From: CAVRQM01 sp965246915
GTDB taxonomy: Bacteria; Pseudomonadota; Alphaproteobacteria; Acetobacterales; Acetobacteraceae
Assembly: GCA_965246915.1 (NCBI GenBank)
Contig: CBDFGB010000011.1
Coordinates: 62,001 to 126,000 of the forward strand
Direction: 5' to 3'
DNA length: 64,000 bases
A program made the translations under genes and the position numbers. The notes beneath the pieces are model-generated. The model was not told the origin of the DNA, made no database searches, and worked only from the letters and a program-made list of their open reading frames with translations. Positions 33,149 through 41,118 of this stretch are shown here, one piece after another; position 1 is the stretch's first letter; every line of letters begins with the position of its first letter.

Positions 33149-34101
33149 GCCCTCGACGTATCATTGGCGCGATCGGCACGCACAATTTCAGTCTGCTGAT
33201 CGCGCTGGGAATCCTGATCGCCATTTTCGGCGCGCTGCGGCCCGACGTGTTCTTCCTGACTCGAAACATCCAGAACATCGGGCAGGCGATGGCTATCCTC
33301 GGTGTGCTGGCGACCGCGCAGACCATCGTGATTGTCGCCGGCGCGCTGGATATCTCGGTCGGCTCCATTGTTGGCATGGCGACGGTCTGCATCGCGACGG
33401 TCGTGGCCTGGACCGGATCGACCACGGTCGGCATCGGCGCCGGCATGGCGGTCGGCGCGACGGCCGGGCTGGTCAACGGCCTCATCGTCACGGTGGGCGG
33501 CGTCAACGCGGTGATCGCCACCCTCGGCACAATGGCGGCATTTCGCGGCGTCGCGTTCATCATCTCCAACGGTCAGTCGATTCCAATCTTCGATCCGGCG
33601 TTCCGGGTGATCGGCGACGGGCGTCTGCTCGGAATCCAGATCACCATCTGGATCCTGGTCGCCGTCGCCTCGCTGTTCTTCGTGCTAATGCGCACCACGA
33701 TCGCCGGCCGGAACATCTACGCGGTCGGCGGCAACCCGGTCGTGGCGCGACTGGCCGGCCTCAACCCCGGCATGACTCAGATCGGCGTCTACGTGCTGAG
33801 CGGCGCTGCCGCCGGGCTGGCCGGCATGCTGCTGGCCGCGCGCACCGGCTCCGGCCAGCCGGTCTCCGGCTCGGACGGGCTGGAGCTGCAGGCGATCACC
33901 GCGGCCGTCCTCGGCGGCTGCGCGCTGACCGGGGGCCGAGGCACCATCGTCGGCGCGATGCTCGGCGTGCTGATCCTGGGCGTGCTCAACAACGGCATGA
34001 TCCTGACCAGCGTGCCCACGTTCTACCAGATGGTGGCACGCGGTGTGCTGCTCATCGCCGCCGTGGTGATCGCCGAACAGCAGGCCCGTAGATACGCATG
34101 A
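33145..34101 (+). CDS. Sugar ABC transporter permease (AraH/RbsC type), importer D
   Basis: A 318-residue RbsC/AraH-type permease with VAGALDISVGSIVGM near residue 70, several hydrophobic helices, the GGNPVVARLAGLNP loop and a GGCALTGGRGTIVGA block. It presumably forms a homodimer because this operon has only one permease gene. It overlaps both its neighbours by four bases (ATGA), giving a tightly coupled unit of binding protein, ATPase, permease and regulator. Confidence 0.94.
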   Translation: MSPRRIIGAIGTHNFSLLIALGILIAIFGALRPDVFFLTRNIQNIGQAMAILGVLATAQTIVIVAGALDISVGSIVGMATVCIATVVAWTGSTTVGIGAGMAVGATAGLVNGLIVTVGGVNAVIATLGTMAAFRGVAFIISNGQSIPIFDPAFRVIGDGRLLGIQITIWILVAVASLFFVLMRTTIAGRNIYAVGGNPVVARLAGLNPGMTQIGVYVLSGAAAGLAGMLLAARTGSGQPVSGSDGLELQAITAAVLGGCALTGGRGTIVGAMLGVLILGVLNNGMILTSVPTFYQMVARGVLLIAAVVIAEQQARRYA

Positions 34102-34865
34102 CCGAACCGACCAGAGCCACGCTGCAGAAACCGCGTGTCCACAACGGTCTGGTCCGCGATCTGGCGCTGCGCATCCTCGGCGGCGAAGTCAGACCTGGCG
34201 ATACGCTGCCCACCGAACAGGCGCTGCAGGACGAGTTCGGCATCAGCCGCAGCGCGCTGCGCGAGGCGGTGCGCGTGCTGTCTGCGAAGGGCCTCGTGGC
34301 GGTTCGCCCGCGCATTGGCACGGCGGTGCGGCCACGCGACGACTGGAACCGGCTCGACCCCGAAATGCTCGAATGGTCCCTGGCGATCGCCCCGGACCTG
34401 GACTTCGTCCGTTCGCTCATGGAGGCACGCGGGCTGTTCGAGCCTGCGGCAGCCGAATTTGCCGCGCGACGAGCCACGGCACAGGAGGTCGCCGACATCG
34501 AGGCGGCCTATTTCGGCATGCGCGACTCGCTGCCGCACGACATCGTCGCCTGCTGCGCCGCCGATGTGGCTTTCCATCGGGCGATCATGCAGGCGAGCCA
34601 CAATGCCGTGTTGCAGCAGCTCATTGGCACGATCCAGGCGGCCCTCGGCAATGTCTTTCGTCTGACCACCACGAACGGCACGTCACACGAGCGCACGCTC
34701 TCGGCGCACGCGCAGGTTCTCGACTGCATCCGGCTGCGCGACGCCGAGGGCGCGCGGGCGGCAATGACCGGTCTCCTGGAGGTCGCGGCCGGCGATCTCG
34801 CGCCGCTGCTGGAAACGGCGCTTCGCGACCAGCCCCCGGGTTCGGCCTCCACGGCGCGGCGGTGA
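34098..34865 (+). CDS. FadR/GntR-family transcriptional regulator (FCD domain)
   Basis: A 255-residue regulator: N-terminal GntR winged helix (residues 12-80, LRILGGEVRPGDTLPTEQ and SRSALREAVRVL) and C-terminal helical FCD domain (about 95-235, with the metal-type Asp and His in AADVAFHRAI). Local features fit regulators of galactonate and other sugar-acid operons such as DgoR and LgoR. It is the last gene of the plus-strand operon dehydratase-SDR-importer D, translationally coupled to the permease, and so is probably an autoregulated repressor of this operon and of the divergent importer C operon through the sites at 28632-28697. Confidence 0.92.
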   Translation: MTEPTRATLQKPRVHNGLVRDLALRILGGEVRPGDTLPTEQALQDEFGISRSALREAVRVLSAKGLVAVRPRIGTAVRPRDDWNRLDPEMLEWSLAIAPDLDFVRSLMEARGLFEPAAAEFAARRATAQEVADIEAAYFGMRDSLPHDIVACCAADVAFHRAIMQASHNAVLQQLIGTIQAALGNVFRLTTTNGTSHERTLSAHAQVLDCIRLRDAEGARAAMTGLLEVAAGDLAPLLETALRDQPPGSASTARR

Positions 34866-34928
34866 CGCTGTCGGGGGCTTGCCGTCTCGCGGACCACACG
34901 ACCAAGATCGGCGTGGCAGGGACTGAGG

Positions 34929-36482
34929 ATGCTTTCTCTGGATCAGCCATCGGCCACGCTTCCCGAGATTTGGGCCGCCCATGCACGAGCGCGCGGGGAT
35001 CGCCTCGCGGTCGTGTGCGGCCCTGAGCAGCGGACCTGGAGGGCACTGGACCGCGCCTGGAACCGGCTCGCGCGGGCCATGCTGCGCGAACGTCTTGGGA
35101 TCGGCCGTCGGGCGGCCGTGCTCATGGGCAGCTCGGTCGAGACGGTCGAGGTCATGTTCGGCATCGTGCGCGCCGGCGCCTGCGTCGTGCCGCTGTCGGG
35201 CCTGCTGACCGGACCGCAGCTGGCCGGATTTATCGCCGATTCCGGGGCCGACATCGTGTTTGTCTCGGCGGAGTTTCGGGAGGTGATCGACCCGCACCGC
35301 GCGGCACTCGGCAAACGCTGGATCTCGGTCGGGTTCGAGGCGCCGGGGTGGACGACATTTGCGGCCTATGTCGCGGACGCCACCGATGAGCCGCCAGCGG
35401 TCGCCTGCGCGCCGGAGGACGATTTCAGCATCATCTACTCCTCCGGCACGACGGGGCTGCCCAAAGGCATCGTGCACACCCATCGCGCCCGCTTGCACTT
35501 CGCCTTCTCGAACGCGGTCGAGATGGGGTTCTCCGCGTCTGCCCGCGCCTTGACCACGACGCCGCTGTTCTCCAACGGCACCTGGCTGATGGTCCTCCCG
35601 GCCTTGTTCGCGGGCGCGACGTTGCACGTACTGTCGCGCTTCTCGACCGCCGGGTTCCTGGACGCGGTGCAGCGCCTCCGGATCACCCACACCTTCATGG
35701 TGCCGCCTCAATACGGGCTGCTGCTCGCCGATCCGGAGTTGCCGCGCCACGATCTGAGCAGCCTGACGGTGATGCTAAGCGCCGGCTCTCCGCTGCGCCT
35801 CGACCGCAAGCGCGAAGTGCTGACGCGCCTCGGTCTTGGCCTCTACGAGTTGTATGGCTTCTCCGAAGGGTTCGCGACCATGCTCCGGCCGGACCAGCAC
35901 GCCGCGAAAGTCGACACGGTCGGCACGCCGGTCCTGGGGTTCGAGATGAGCGTCGTGGACGAGCAAGGACGCGAGTGCCCGCCGGGTGAGCCGGGAGAGG
36001 TCGTTGGGTACGGCCCCGGCATGATGCGGGGCTATCACGCTGGGGACGAGGCGACCACGACGATCGTCTGGCGCGATGAGCGCGGCCGCGGCTTCCTTCG
36101 CTCGGGAGACATCGGCACGGTCGATGCGGATGGCTACCTGCGGATCATCGACCGCAAACGGGACATGATCATCTCCGGCGGGTTCAACGTTTTTCCCTCT
36201 GACATCGAGGCGGTGGTGAGGGACCACGAGGCGGTCGCCGAAGCGACGGTGATCGGCATCGCGGACGAGAAATGGGGCGAGACGCCGCTGGCTTGTGTCA
36301 TCCTGCGCAACGGCCAAACCGCGCCGGCTGGTGACATTCAGGCATGGTGCAATGAACGGCTGGCCAAGCATCAGCGGCTCGTCGCGGTACGCATACTCAC
36401 TGAATTTCCTCGCAACGCATTGGGAAAAGTGCTGCGGCGGATGCTGCGCGAGCAACTCGTCGCGTCCTCCGTCGATCATTAG
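34929..36482 (+). CDS. AMP-forming acyl-CoA synthetase/ligase
   Basis: A 517-residue ANL-superfamily adenylating enzyme. The P-loop is IYSSGTTGLPKGIVHTH (about residues 173-189), the motif YGFSEG is near residue 312, the hinge region RSGDIGTVDADGYLRIIDRKRDMI is near 394-417, and the catalytic lysine of the C-terminal domain is in RNALGKVLRR. It activates a carboxylic acid with ATP and transfers it to CoA; the chain length preference is not evident. It starts 63 bases after the regulator and may be transcribed with it or on its own. The next gene is a flavin monooxygenase, suggesting breakdown of an organic acid rather than a sugar. Confidence 0.92.
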   Translation: MLSLDQPSATLPEIWAAHARARGDRLAVVCGPEQRTWRALDRAWNRLARAMLRERLGIGRRAAVLMGSSVETVEVMFGIVRAGACVVPLSGLLTGPQLAGFIADSGADIVFVSAEFREVIDPHRAALGKRWISVGFEAPGWTTFAAYVADATDEPPAVACAPEDDFSIIYSSGTTGLPKGIVHTHRARLHFAFSNAVEMGFSASARALTTTPLFSNGTWLMVLPALFAGATLHVLSRFSTAGFLDAVQRLRITHTFMVPPQYGLLLADPELPRHDLSSLTVMLSAGSPLRLDRKREVLTRLGLGLYELYGFSEGFATMLRPDQHAAKVDTVGTPVLGFEMSVVDEQGRECPPGEPGEVVGYGPGMMRGYHAGDEATTTIVWRDERGRGFLRSGDIGTVDADGYLRIIDRKRDMIISGGFNVFPSDIEAVVRDHEAVAEATVIGIADEKWGETPLACVILRNGQTAPAGDIQAWCNERLAKHQRLVAVRILTEFPRNALGKVLRRMLREQLVASSVDH

Positions 36483-36552
36483 ACTTGCGGACCGGTGCGA
36501 CTGGTCCTCTCATGGTTCCGACGAACCCGCAAAGGGACGAGGGAGGGGAGGA

Positions 36553-37662
36553 ATGCAGTTCGGGCTTTTCGCGATGCCGGAGCATCCGCCGAACGAGAAC
36601 TGGACGCTGTCCTACGATCGCGACATCGACGACATCGTCTATGCCGAAAAGCTCGGGTTCCACGAATACTGGATCGGCGAACACCATACCGGTGGCTTCG
36701 AGAACATCCCGATGCCGGAACTCCTCATCGCCAAGGCCTCGGCGCTGACCTCGCGCATCCGTCTCGGGACGGGGGTGGTCAACTTGCCGTATCACGACCC
36801 GTTCCTGGTTGCCGAGCGGCTGGCGTTCCTCGACCACCTCACGCACGGGCGTTTGGAATACGGCTTCGGTGGGGGCGGCCTGCCGACCGATCGCGCACTG
36901 TTCGGCCTGCCGGCGGAGGAGGCGACGCCCAAGACCAACGAGGCGCTGGACATCATCTGCCGCCTGTTGACCAGCAGCGAGCCGCTGACCCATTGCGGGA
37001 AATTCTTCCACGTCGAGAAGAAGCGGCTGCAGGTGCAGCCGTATCAGGAGCAGCCGCCCATCGCCATCGCGGGCCTGACCGGCACACACAACTTCGCGCG
37101 TTGCGGCGAGCGCGGCTGGAAGCCGCTCAGCGTCTATTTCACGCCGATCACTCTGGACGACAATCCTGGCGTTCCGGACCTTGTGGGACATGCGAAGGCG
37201 ATCGTGAGTGCGGCCGAGGCGGCCGGGCGCGATCCGAGGCAGGCCCGCGCGCTGTGGCGCGTCACCCGCGAGGTCTATGTCTCCGACAGCCGCGATCAGG
37301 CGCTGGCCGACATCCGCGCCGGCGTCCACCAATCCTATGAATATCTGTTGGGCCTCGGACTGGGCGCGTTGATGAAGAAGGATTGTCGGATGGCCGACGC
37401 CGAGCTGACCTTCGAGTGGATGGTCGACAACGTGCCCTGGATTATCGGCAGCCCCCAGGAGTGCGTGCGCCAGATTAACGAATTGAACGAAGCGGTCGGC
37501 GGCTTCGGCTGCTTTCTCATCAATGCGCGCGACTGGGTCACGACGGACCGCTGGAATCGCTCGCTCGAGTTGTTCGCGCGCTATGTCGTGCCGCAATTCT
37601 CGCGGCGGGAGAACATGGCCCTGCGCAGGGAACTGGCGGATGTCGCGCTGGGGCGGTGCTGA
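36553..37662 (+). CDS. LLM-class flavin-dependent oxidoreductase (luciferase-like monooxygenase)
   Basis: A 369-residue bacterial-luciferase-like TIM barrel. Typical blocks are MQFGLFAMPEHPP at the N-terminus, EYWIGEHHTGGFENI (about residues 40-54), the IRLGTGVVNLPYHDP strand (about 73-88), HGRLEYGFGGG (about 99-109) and IIGSPQECVRQI toward the end. It uses reduced flavin from a separate reductase and oxygen to oxidise a substrate. The ATG at 36553 has a strong GGGGAGG site; the open frame upstream of it overlaps the ligase gene and is a shadow. It is 70 bases downstream of the ligase. The family includes limonene and diketocamphane monooxygenases, so a terpenoid or similar substrate is possible. 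Confidence 0.9.
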   Translation: MQFGLFAMPEHPPNENWTLSYDRDIDDIVYAEKLGFHEYWIGEHHTGGFENIPMPELLIAKASALTSRIRLGTGVVNLPYHDPFLVAERLAFLDHLTHGRLEYGFGGGGLPTDRALFGLPAEEATPKTNEALDIICRLLTSSEPLTHCGKFFHVEKKRLQVQPYQEQPPIAIAGLTGTHNFARCGERGWKPLSVYFTPITLDDNPGVPDLVGHAKAIVSAAEAAGRDPRQARALWRVTREVYVSDSRDQALADIRAGVHQSYEYLLGLGLGALMKKDCRMADAELTFEWMVDNVPWIIGSPQECVRQINELNEAVGGFGCFLINARDWVTTDRWNRSLELFARYVVPQFSRRENMALRRELADVALGRC

Positions 37663-37746
37663 GAGCTCATGGTTGGACGAAAGGTTGACCATCGATCCCT
37701 CCGAATGCCAGAGTTTCGTCCTCGTTGCTGACGGTCACGCCCAAGA

Positions 37747-37758
37747 TCGGACGTCCGA
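37747..37758. promoter_or_regulatory. Short perfect palindrome upstream of the orphan gene cluster
   Basis: TCGGACGTCCGA is a perfect 12-bp palindrome about 29 bases upstream of the first small gene of the cluster (37787). It could be an operator or chance in GC-rich DNA. No convincing -35/-10 pair was found in this 124-base gap. Confidence 0.25.
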
Positions 37759-37786
37759 CCCTGGGCCCTGACAGGCGTACACGGCC

Positions 37787-38080
37787 ATGATCGAGACGGA
37801 GAGCGAGGATCGGCGGTCCCGGGCCAATGCGGCGCGCGACGCTCGGCTGACGTCCGAGGTCATGGCGCGGCGCGGCGGCCCCCGCGTGAACCTCTCGGTG
37901 CGGCTAGGCCCCATGGTCCATTTCGAGGTCGAAGGCGAAAACTGCACCGAACTCGCCGACGCGCTTCAAGGCTTCCAGCGGCTCAATCAGCTCGTCGACG
38001 AGATGTTCTCCGACTTGGCGAACCGGGTCTATCCCGACGGCGACGCGACGGGCGACGTGGCGACGGACGCCGCGTCGTGA
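37787..38080 (+). CDS. Hypothetical small protein, orphan cluster gene 1
   Basis: A 97-residue protein I do not recognise. The first 30 residues are charged and arginine-rich (ESEDRRSRANAARDAR); residues 33-50 form a probable beta hairpin (RVNLSVRLGPMVHFEVEG); residues 52-85 look like an amphipathic helix (CTELADALQGFQRLNQLVDEM, continuing SDLANRVY) followed by a short acidic tail. No signal peptide or membrane segment is seen. Its TGA overlaps the GTG start of the next gene, so it is co-translated. As the first gene of the run it may be a chaperone or scaffold for the others, but no function can be assigned. Confidence 0.75.
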   Translation: MIETESEDRRSRANAARDARLTSEVMARRGGPRVNLSVRLGPMVHFEVEGENCTELADALQGFQRLNQLVDEMFSDLANRVYPDGDATGDVATDAAS

Positions 38081-38454
38081 AATTCAGGTCCCATCTGGAT
38101 CTCGACGCCCATCCCGACGTGAAGCTGCGCTGGCGCGTGCCCCCGCTTGGTTTCGCCGCCGAGGGCGATGGAGCGCTGGAGCTCTCGAGCGGTCCTATCG
38201 ACGTCGAGGTCGGTGCCGTGCCCATCGCGCTGCGCATCCCGTTTCATCGCCGGCGGGTGCATGCCGCGACGGTCGGCCCCGTCCACCTCCAGGTCCGGCC
38301 CGCGACGGCGACTATCCGCGCCTGCGGGGTTCGGGCCGGCGGCAGCATCGGTGGTGGAGACGTGCAGGCCGATGTTGCGGGCCACGGCCGCGCCGAGGTT
38401 TCCGTGCGCGGTGAGCGCGACCACGAGGACGATCCATGCGACACGGCCGCGTGA
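38077..38454 (+). CDS. Hypothetical beta-rich protein, orphan cluster gene 2
   Basis: A 125-residue protein without a recognised family. It is made of alternating short hydrophobic strands (LDLDAHPDVKLRWRV, GALELSSGPIDVEVGAVPIAL, VGPVHLQVRPATATI, GRAEVSVRGE) and ends in an acidic tail. No helices of note, no signal peptide, no cysteine pattern. The GTG start overlaps gene 1 by four bases and the C-terminus overlaps gene 3 by 19 bases. The all-beta, strand-glycine-strand layout suggests a structural or shell-like protein rather than an enzyme. Confidence 0.7.
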   Translation: MKFRSHLDLDAHPDVKLRWRVPPLGFAAEGDGALELSSGPIDVEVGAVPIALRIPFHRRRVHAATVGPVHLQVRPATATIRACGVRAGGSIGGGDVQADVAGHGRAEVSVRGERDHEDDPCDTAA

Positions 38455-39110
38455 ACATCGTCCGCGACATCGTGTGCAGGCCACGCATCGAGATAGAGGT
38501 TTCGCCGGCTCGCGCCCAACTCTACTTCGCCGACGAGCGGTGGATCGATCCGATCAACACCGAACTGCGCTTCGAGGCGACTTGGTTCAACACCGATGCC
38601 GGCGTGACGTGGCGCGTGCTGGCACCGGGCGGTGGCCCGGGCCTTGGCAGCATCGACGCGACCGGGCTGTACCGCGCCCCGGCCAAGGGTGGCCTCGTCA
38701 GCGGCGTCACTGACATGGTCTCGGCCACTGCCAACGCGGATCCGCTGCGCAAGGCGTTCGCCTGGGTGACCCTCGTTGGCCTCGGCCCGTCGCCGGTCCC
38801 GCCGCCACGCATAGGCATCTGGCCGAAGACTCGCACGCTGTTCTACCAATCCGGCGAGGACAATTCGTACATCAGCGACAGCAACAAGCTGCAGATGTTC
38901 CAGGCAGAGATCCGTGACAGCGCCGACAATGCGGTCCGCTGGCTGGTCAACGGCGTGCCGCAGCCCGGCAACGAACCCTTCTTCCTGTATCGGGCGCCAA
39001 ACACCGGCTCGACGCAGCACATCGGGATTACCGCGCAGATCCAGTCGCAGGCGGCCGTGGCGAGCAGCGCGAAAGTCGTGCTGCTGAACTACTTCTGGCC
39101 CGGCCTTTAA
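38436..39110 (+). CDS. Hypothetical protein with two Ig-like domains, orphan cluster gene 3
   Basis: A 224-residue protein that reads as two consecutive Ig-like (BIG2-like) domains. Domain 1 spans about residues 17-115 (EIEVSPARAQLYFADE, then VTWRVLAPGG and GSIDATGLYRAP, the usual Ig-like end pattern). Domain 2 spans about 126-222 (IGIWPKTRTLFYQSGE, AVRWLVNGVPQPGN, FFLYRAPNTGSTQHI, AKVVLLNY). There is no signal peptide, which is unusual because such domains are mostly found on the cell surface. It overlaps gene 2 by 19 bases. Possibly a structural decoration or adhesion module; function unknown. Confidence 0.78.
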   Translation: MRHGRVNIVRDIVCRPRIEIEVSPARAQLYFADERWIDPINTELRFEATWFNTDAGVTWRVLAPGGGPGLGSIDATGLYRAPAKGGLVSGVTDMVSATANADPLRKAFAWVTLVGLGPSPVPPPRIGIWPKTRTLFYQSGEDNSYISDSNKLQMFQAEIRDSADNAVRWLVNGVPQPGNEPFFLYRAPNTGSTQHIGITAQIQSQAAVASSAKVVLLNYFWPGL

Positions 39111-39149
39111 AGATGACGGCGGGAACATCGAGAATGGAGGCGACGCGCC

Positions 39150-39815
39150 ATGGGTGACGTGCGGGTCAAGGAGCTCCCGTCGGTCGAGATCGCGCGTATC
39201 GACAACATCGCGCCGGTCACGATCGCGGCACTGCAGCAGATCGACAAGATCGCGCCCGTCGCGGTCCACATCAAGGAACTGAACCAGGTCGAGCCGCTGC
39301 AGGTCGAGTCGCTGCGGGTCGACCGTGTCTCCAACATCGATCCGTTGCTGGTGGATCGCGTCAACGTGACGCGGCTTCCCGTCGTCAACCTGTCGGTCAA
39401 CCAGGTGCCGGGTGTCGATGTCACCATCCGCCGCCTGCCCCCGGTATCGATCGGCATTCACCAGATGTTCGAGATGCCGTCGCACTATACGGCGAAGGCT
39501 CGCTTTCTTGGTTTCGAGTTCCTGACGCTGCAGCTCGACGGATGCACCCGCGTGGTCCCCCGCGACATCGTGCACCGCGAGCAGTCGCATGTGCACGAGC
39601 GCAGCTTTCCGGACGTCGCGCCGGTGGGCAATCCTTCGATCCCGACCATTCGCCAGGAACGGTCCGCGGTGGCCATGATCTGCCCGCCGCCGCCGCGTCG
39701 TCCAGCGGTGCTGAGCGGCGGTCCGCCCCGGTTCAGCTTTTCCGCGCCGCGTCGTCCTGCCGAGCGCATCGCGCCGCGGCCGCTCGATCGGCCCGGCGTG
39801 TGGTGGGGGTCATGA
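39150..39815 (+). CDS. Hypothetical tandem beta-repeat protein, orphan cluster gene 4
   Basis: A 221-residue protein whose residues 4-106 are a run of about eight imperfect 10-16 residue units, each with alternating hydrophobic residues and an I/L-x-P-V/L core, for example DNIAPVTIAALQQI, DKIAPVAVHIKELNQV, EPLQVESLRVDRV, SNIDPLLVDRVNV. Then comes a non-repeat domain (about 110-150, SHYTAKARFLGFEFLTLQL) and a proline/arginine-rich disordered tail (about 170-221). The repeats suggest a stacked beta structure with one strand per unit. I recall similar conserved hypothetical proteins in other alphaproteobacteria, but no assigned function. No signal peptide. Its TGA overlaps the ATG of gene 5. Confidence 0.8.
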   Translation: MGDVRVKELPSVEIARIDNIAPVTIAALQQIDKIAPVAVHIKELNQVEPLQVESLRVDRVSNIDPLLVDRVNVTRLPVVNLSVNQVPGVDVTIRRLPPVSIGIHQMFEMPSHYTAKARFLGFEFLTLQLDGCTRVVPRDIVHREQSHVHERSFPDVAPVGNPSIPTIRQERSAVAMICPPPPRRPAVLSGGPPRFSFSAPRRPAERIAPRPLDRPGVWWGS

Positions 39816-40429
39816 GGCCGATGGAAAACACTGGCGCCCCGGAAAGCCCTGGCGGCCCGCCTCCAGTCGACACGCTCGACCTCAAGGGCAAGATGGATCG
39901 GTTCGGCGATCTGCTGGCCAAGTCCATGGAACTGGCCGAGGTCGGCATGAACCTCAGCCTCAGCATCCTCTCGACCGTCGGAGCGGCCGCCCAGCAGAAG
40001 ATCGCGCAGAAGCTGGCCGAGACGACGGAAACCGCTGCCGCGACGGGATTTCGTGCGCCCCCTGCGCCGTCCTCGGCCGCGCCGGAGCCGGTGGACTATG
40101 GCATCACCAACCGCCTCCCGCTCGCGCCCGGCGGCACGGTGGCCATTTCCTTCTCGGTCAATAACGAGGCGGCGACCGGCCCCAAGGATGTCATACTGGA
40201 GGTCGAGGGGTTTGCCGGCGACCGCACCGGGCTGATGCTCCCGCTTGATAGCCTAAGCGTCTCACCGGCGTCCGGAGCGATCGCGCCGATGGATTTCGAG
40301 AAATTCGTGCTCCGTGGGATCGTTCCGGCCGATGCCGCGCCCGACGTCTATCGCGGCGCGGTGGCCGTCGTCTCCGACACCGTCATCCGGATTCCGGTCT
40401 GGCTGGTGGTCGAGTCTGCTCCGGCCTGA
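39812..40429 (+). CDS. Hypothetical protein: amphipathic helix plus beta domain, orphan cluster gene 5
   Basis: A 205-residue protein with two visible parts. Residues 20-75 form a long amphipathic helix (LKGKMDRFGDLLAKSMELAE, then VGMNLSLSILSTVGAAAQQK) of the kind that can bind a lipid or polyester surface, reminiscent of phasins but not a recognised match. After a proline/alanine linker, residues 95-205 make a beta-sandwich-like domain (VDYGITNRLPLAPGGTVAIS, LEVEGFAGDRTGLM, GAVAVVSDTVIRIPVWLVVE). The ATG overlaps the stop of gene 4; a second ATG three codons later is also possible. Function unknown; surface attachment plus display is a guess. Confidence 0.75.
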   Translation: MRPMENTGAPESPGGPPPVDTLDLKGKMDRFGDLLAKSMELAEVGMNLSLSILSTVGAAAQQKIAQKLAETTETAAATGFRAPPAPSSAAPEPVDYGITNRLPLAPGGTVAISFSVNNEAATGPKDVILEVEGFAGDRTGLMLPLDSLSVSPASGAIAPMDFEKFVLRGIVPADAAPDVYRGAVAVVSDTVIRIPVWLVVESAPA

Positions 40430-40444
40430 GAGCCGCACGAAAAA

Positions 40445-40720
40445 ATGCATGCGGCCCGGGAGACGATCCGGGATACGATCAGCCTGATCGACGCAAATCC
40501 GACCCAGAAGAGGCGAATGGCGATGGCAACGATCTTCGGACCGCTCGACGGCATCGTGCATGACACGGCCGACGCGCTGATCAGCAACAATATCCCCACC
40601 AAGATCGCCGACACGATCAATGGCACCGTGACGGCGTGGTTCAAGCTGACCGTCGATATTCTGGGCGCGGTGTCCGACATCACGAAGCCGGCCCCGCCCG
40701 CGCCGCCTCCCGGTCCATGA
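40445..40720 (+). CDS. Hypothetical small helical protein, orphan cluster gene 6
   Basis: A 91-residue protein of unknown family. It is mainly amphipathic helix (ARETIRDTISLID, GPLDGIVHDTADALISN, KIADTINGTVTAWFKLTVDI) with a short proline-rich end. The pattern resembles small granule- or membrane-surface binding proteins, but no named family is recognised. It sits 15 bases after gene 5 and 10 bases before gene 7, with no promoter visible between them. Confidence 0.7.
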   Translation: MHAARETIRDTISLIDANPTQKRRMAMATIFGPLDGIVHDTADALISNNIPTKIADTINGTVTAWFKLTVDILGAVSDITKPAPPAPPPGP

Positions 40721-40730
40721 GGGTCGCGCG

Positions 40731-41099
40731 ATGACCTTCATGTCGCCCTATCCGCCGTGCCCGATGCCGGCGGGCTGCTTTCCCGTGCTGGTCGCCGTGA
40801 CCCCGACGCTGGTGCGGGAGATCGAGGTCGATGCGGCAACGTCCTCGAAGACGGCGATCACCGGTGGCTGGTCCGACAGCCGGCTGACCGTGGAATACTA
40901 CGTCGAGCCGAATGCGGGCGAGGCGTCGGTGACTCTGACGATGACCGTCCTCGGCCAGACGACGACGTGGGCGGATCAGGCGATCGCGGCGGGCTACCAC
41001 ACGCACGTCCTGCCGCCCGTCTCGCCGGGCACGAAGCTCATGCTGCAGGCCAGCGCCGCGCTGGCTCGGGCCCGCTGGTGCGAAACCGTCTGCTGCTGA
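40731..41099 (+). CDS. Hypothetical beta protein with C-terminal RWCE motif, paralogue A, orphan cluster gene 7
   Basis: A 122-residue protein related to the next gene product. Shared features are a strand pair (SRLTVEYYVEP here, VSLSVEYAPETP there), TTTWADQAIAAGYHTH versus TMAWARSEAAGAGYQV, a PGTKLML versus PGAKLLA turn, and a near-identical end ARARWCETVCC versus ARVRWCEVFSC. No signal peptide is evident despite the proline-rich start. The shared C-terminal cysteines suggest metal binding, disulphides or a covalent link. Function unknown. Confidence 0.78.
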   Translation: MTFMSPYPPCPMPAGCFPVLVAVTPTLVREIEVDAATSSKTAITGGWSDSRLTVEYYVEPNAGEASVTLTMTVLGQTTTWADQAIAAGYHTHVLPPVSPGTKLMLQASAALARARWCETVCC

Positions 41100-41118
41100 A
41101 CACGACAGGAGGCTGGCC

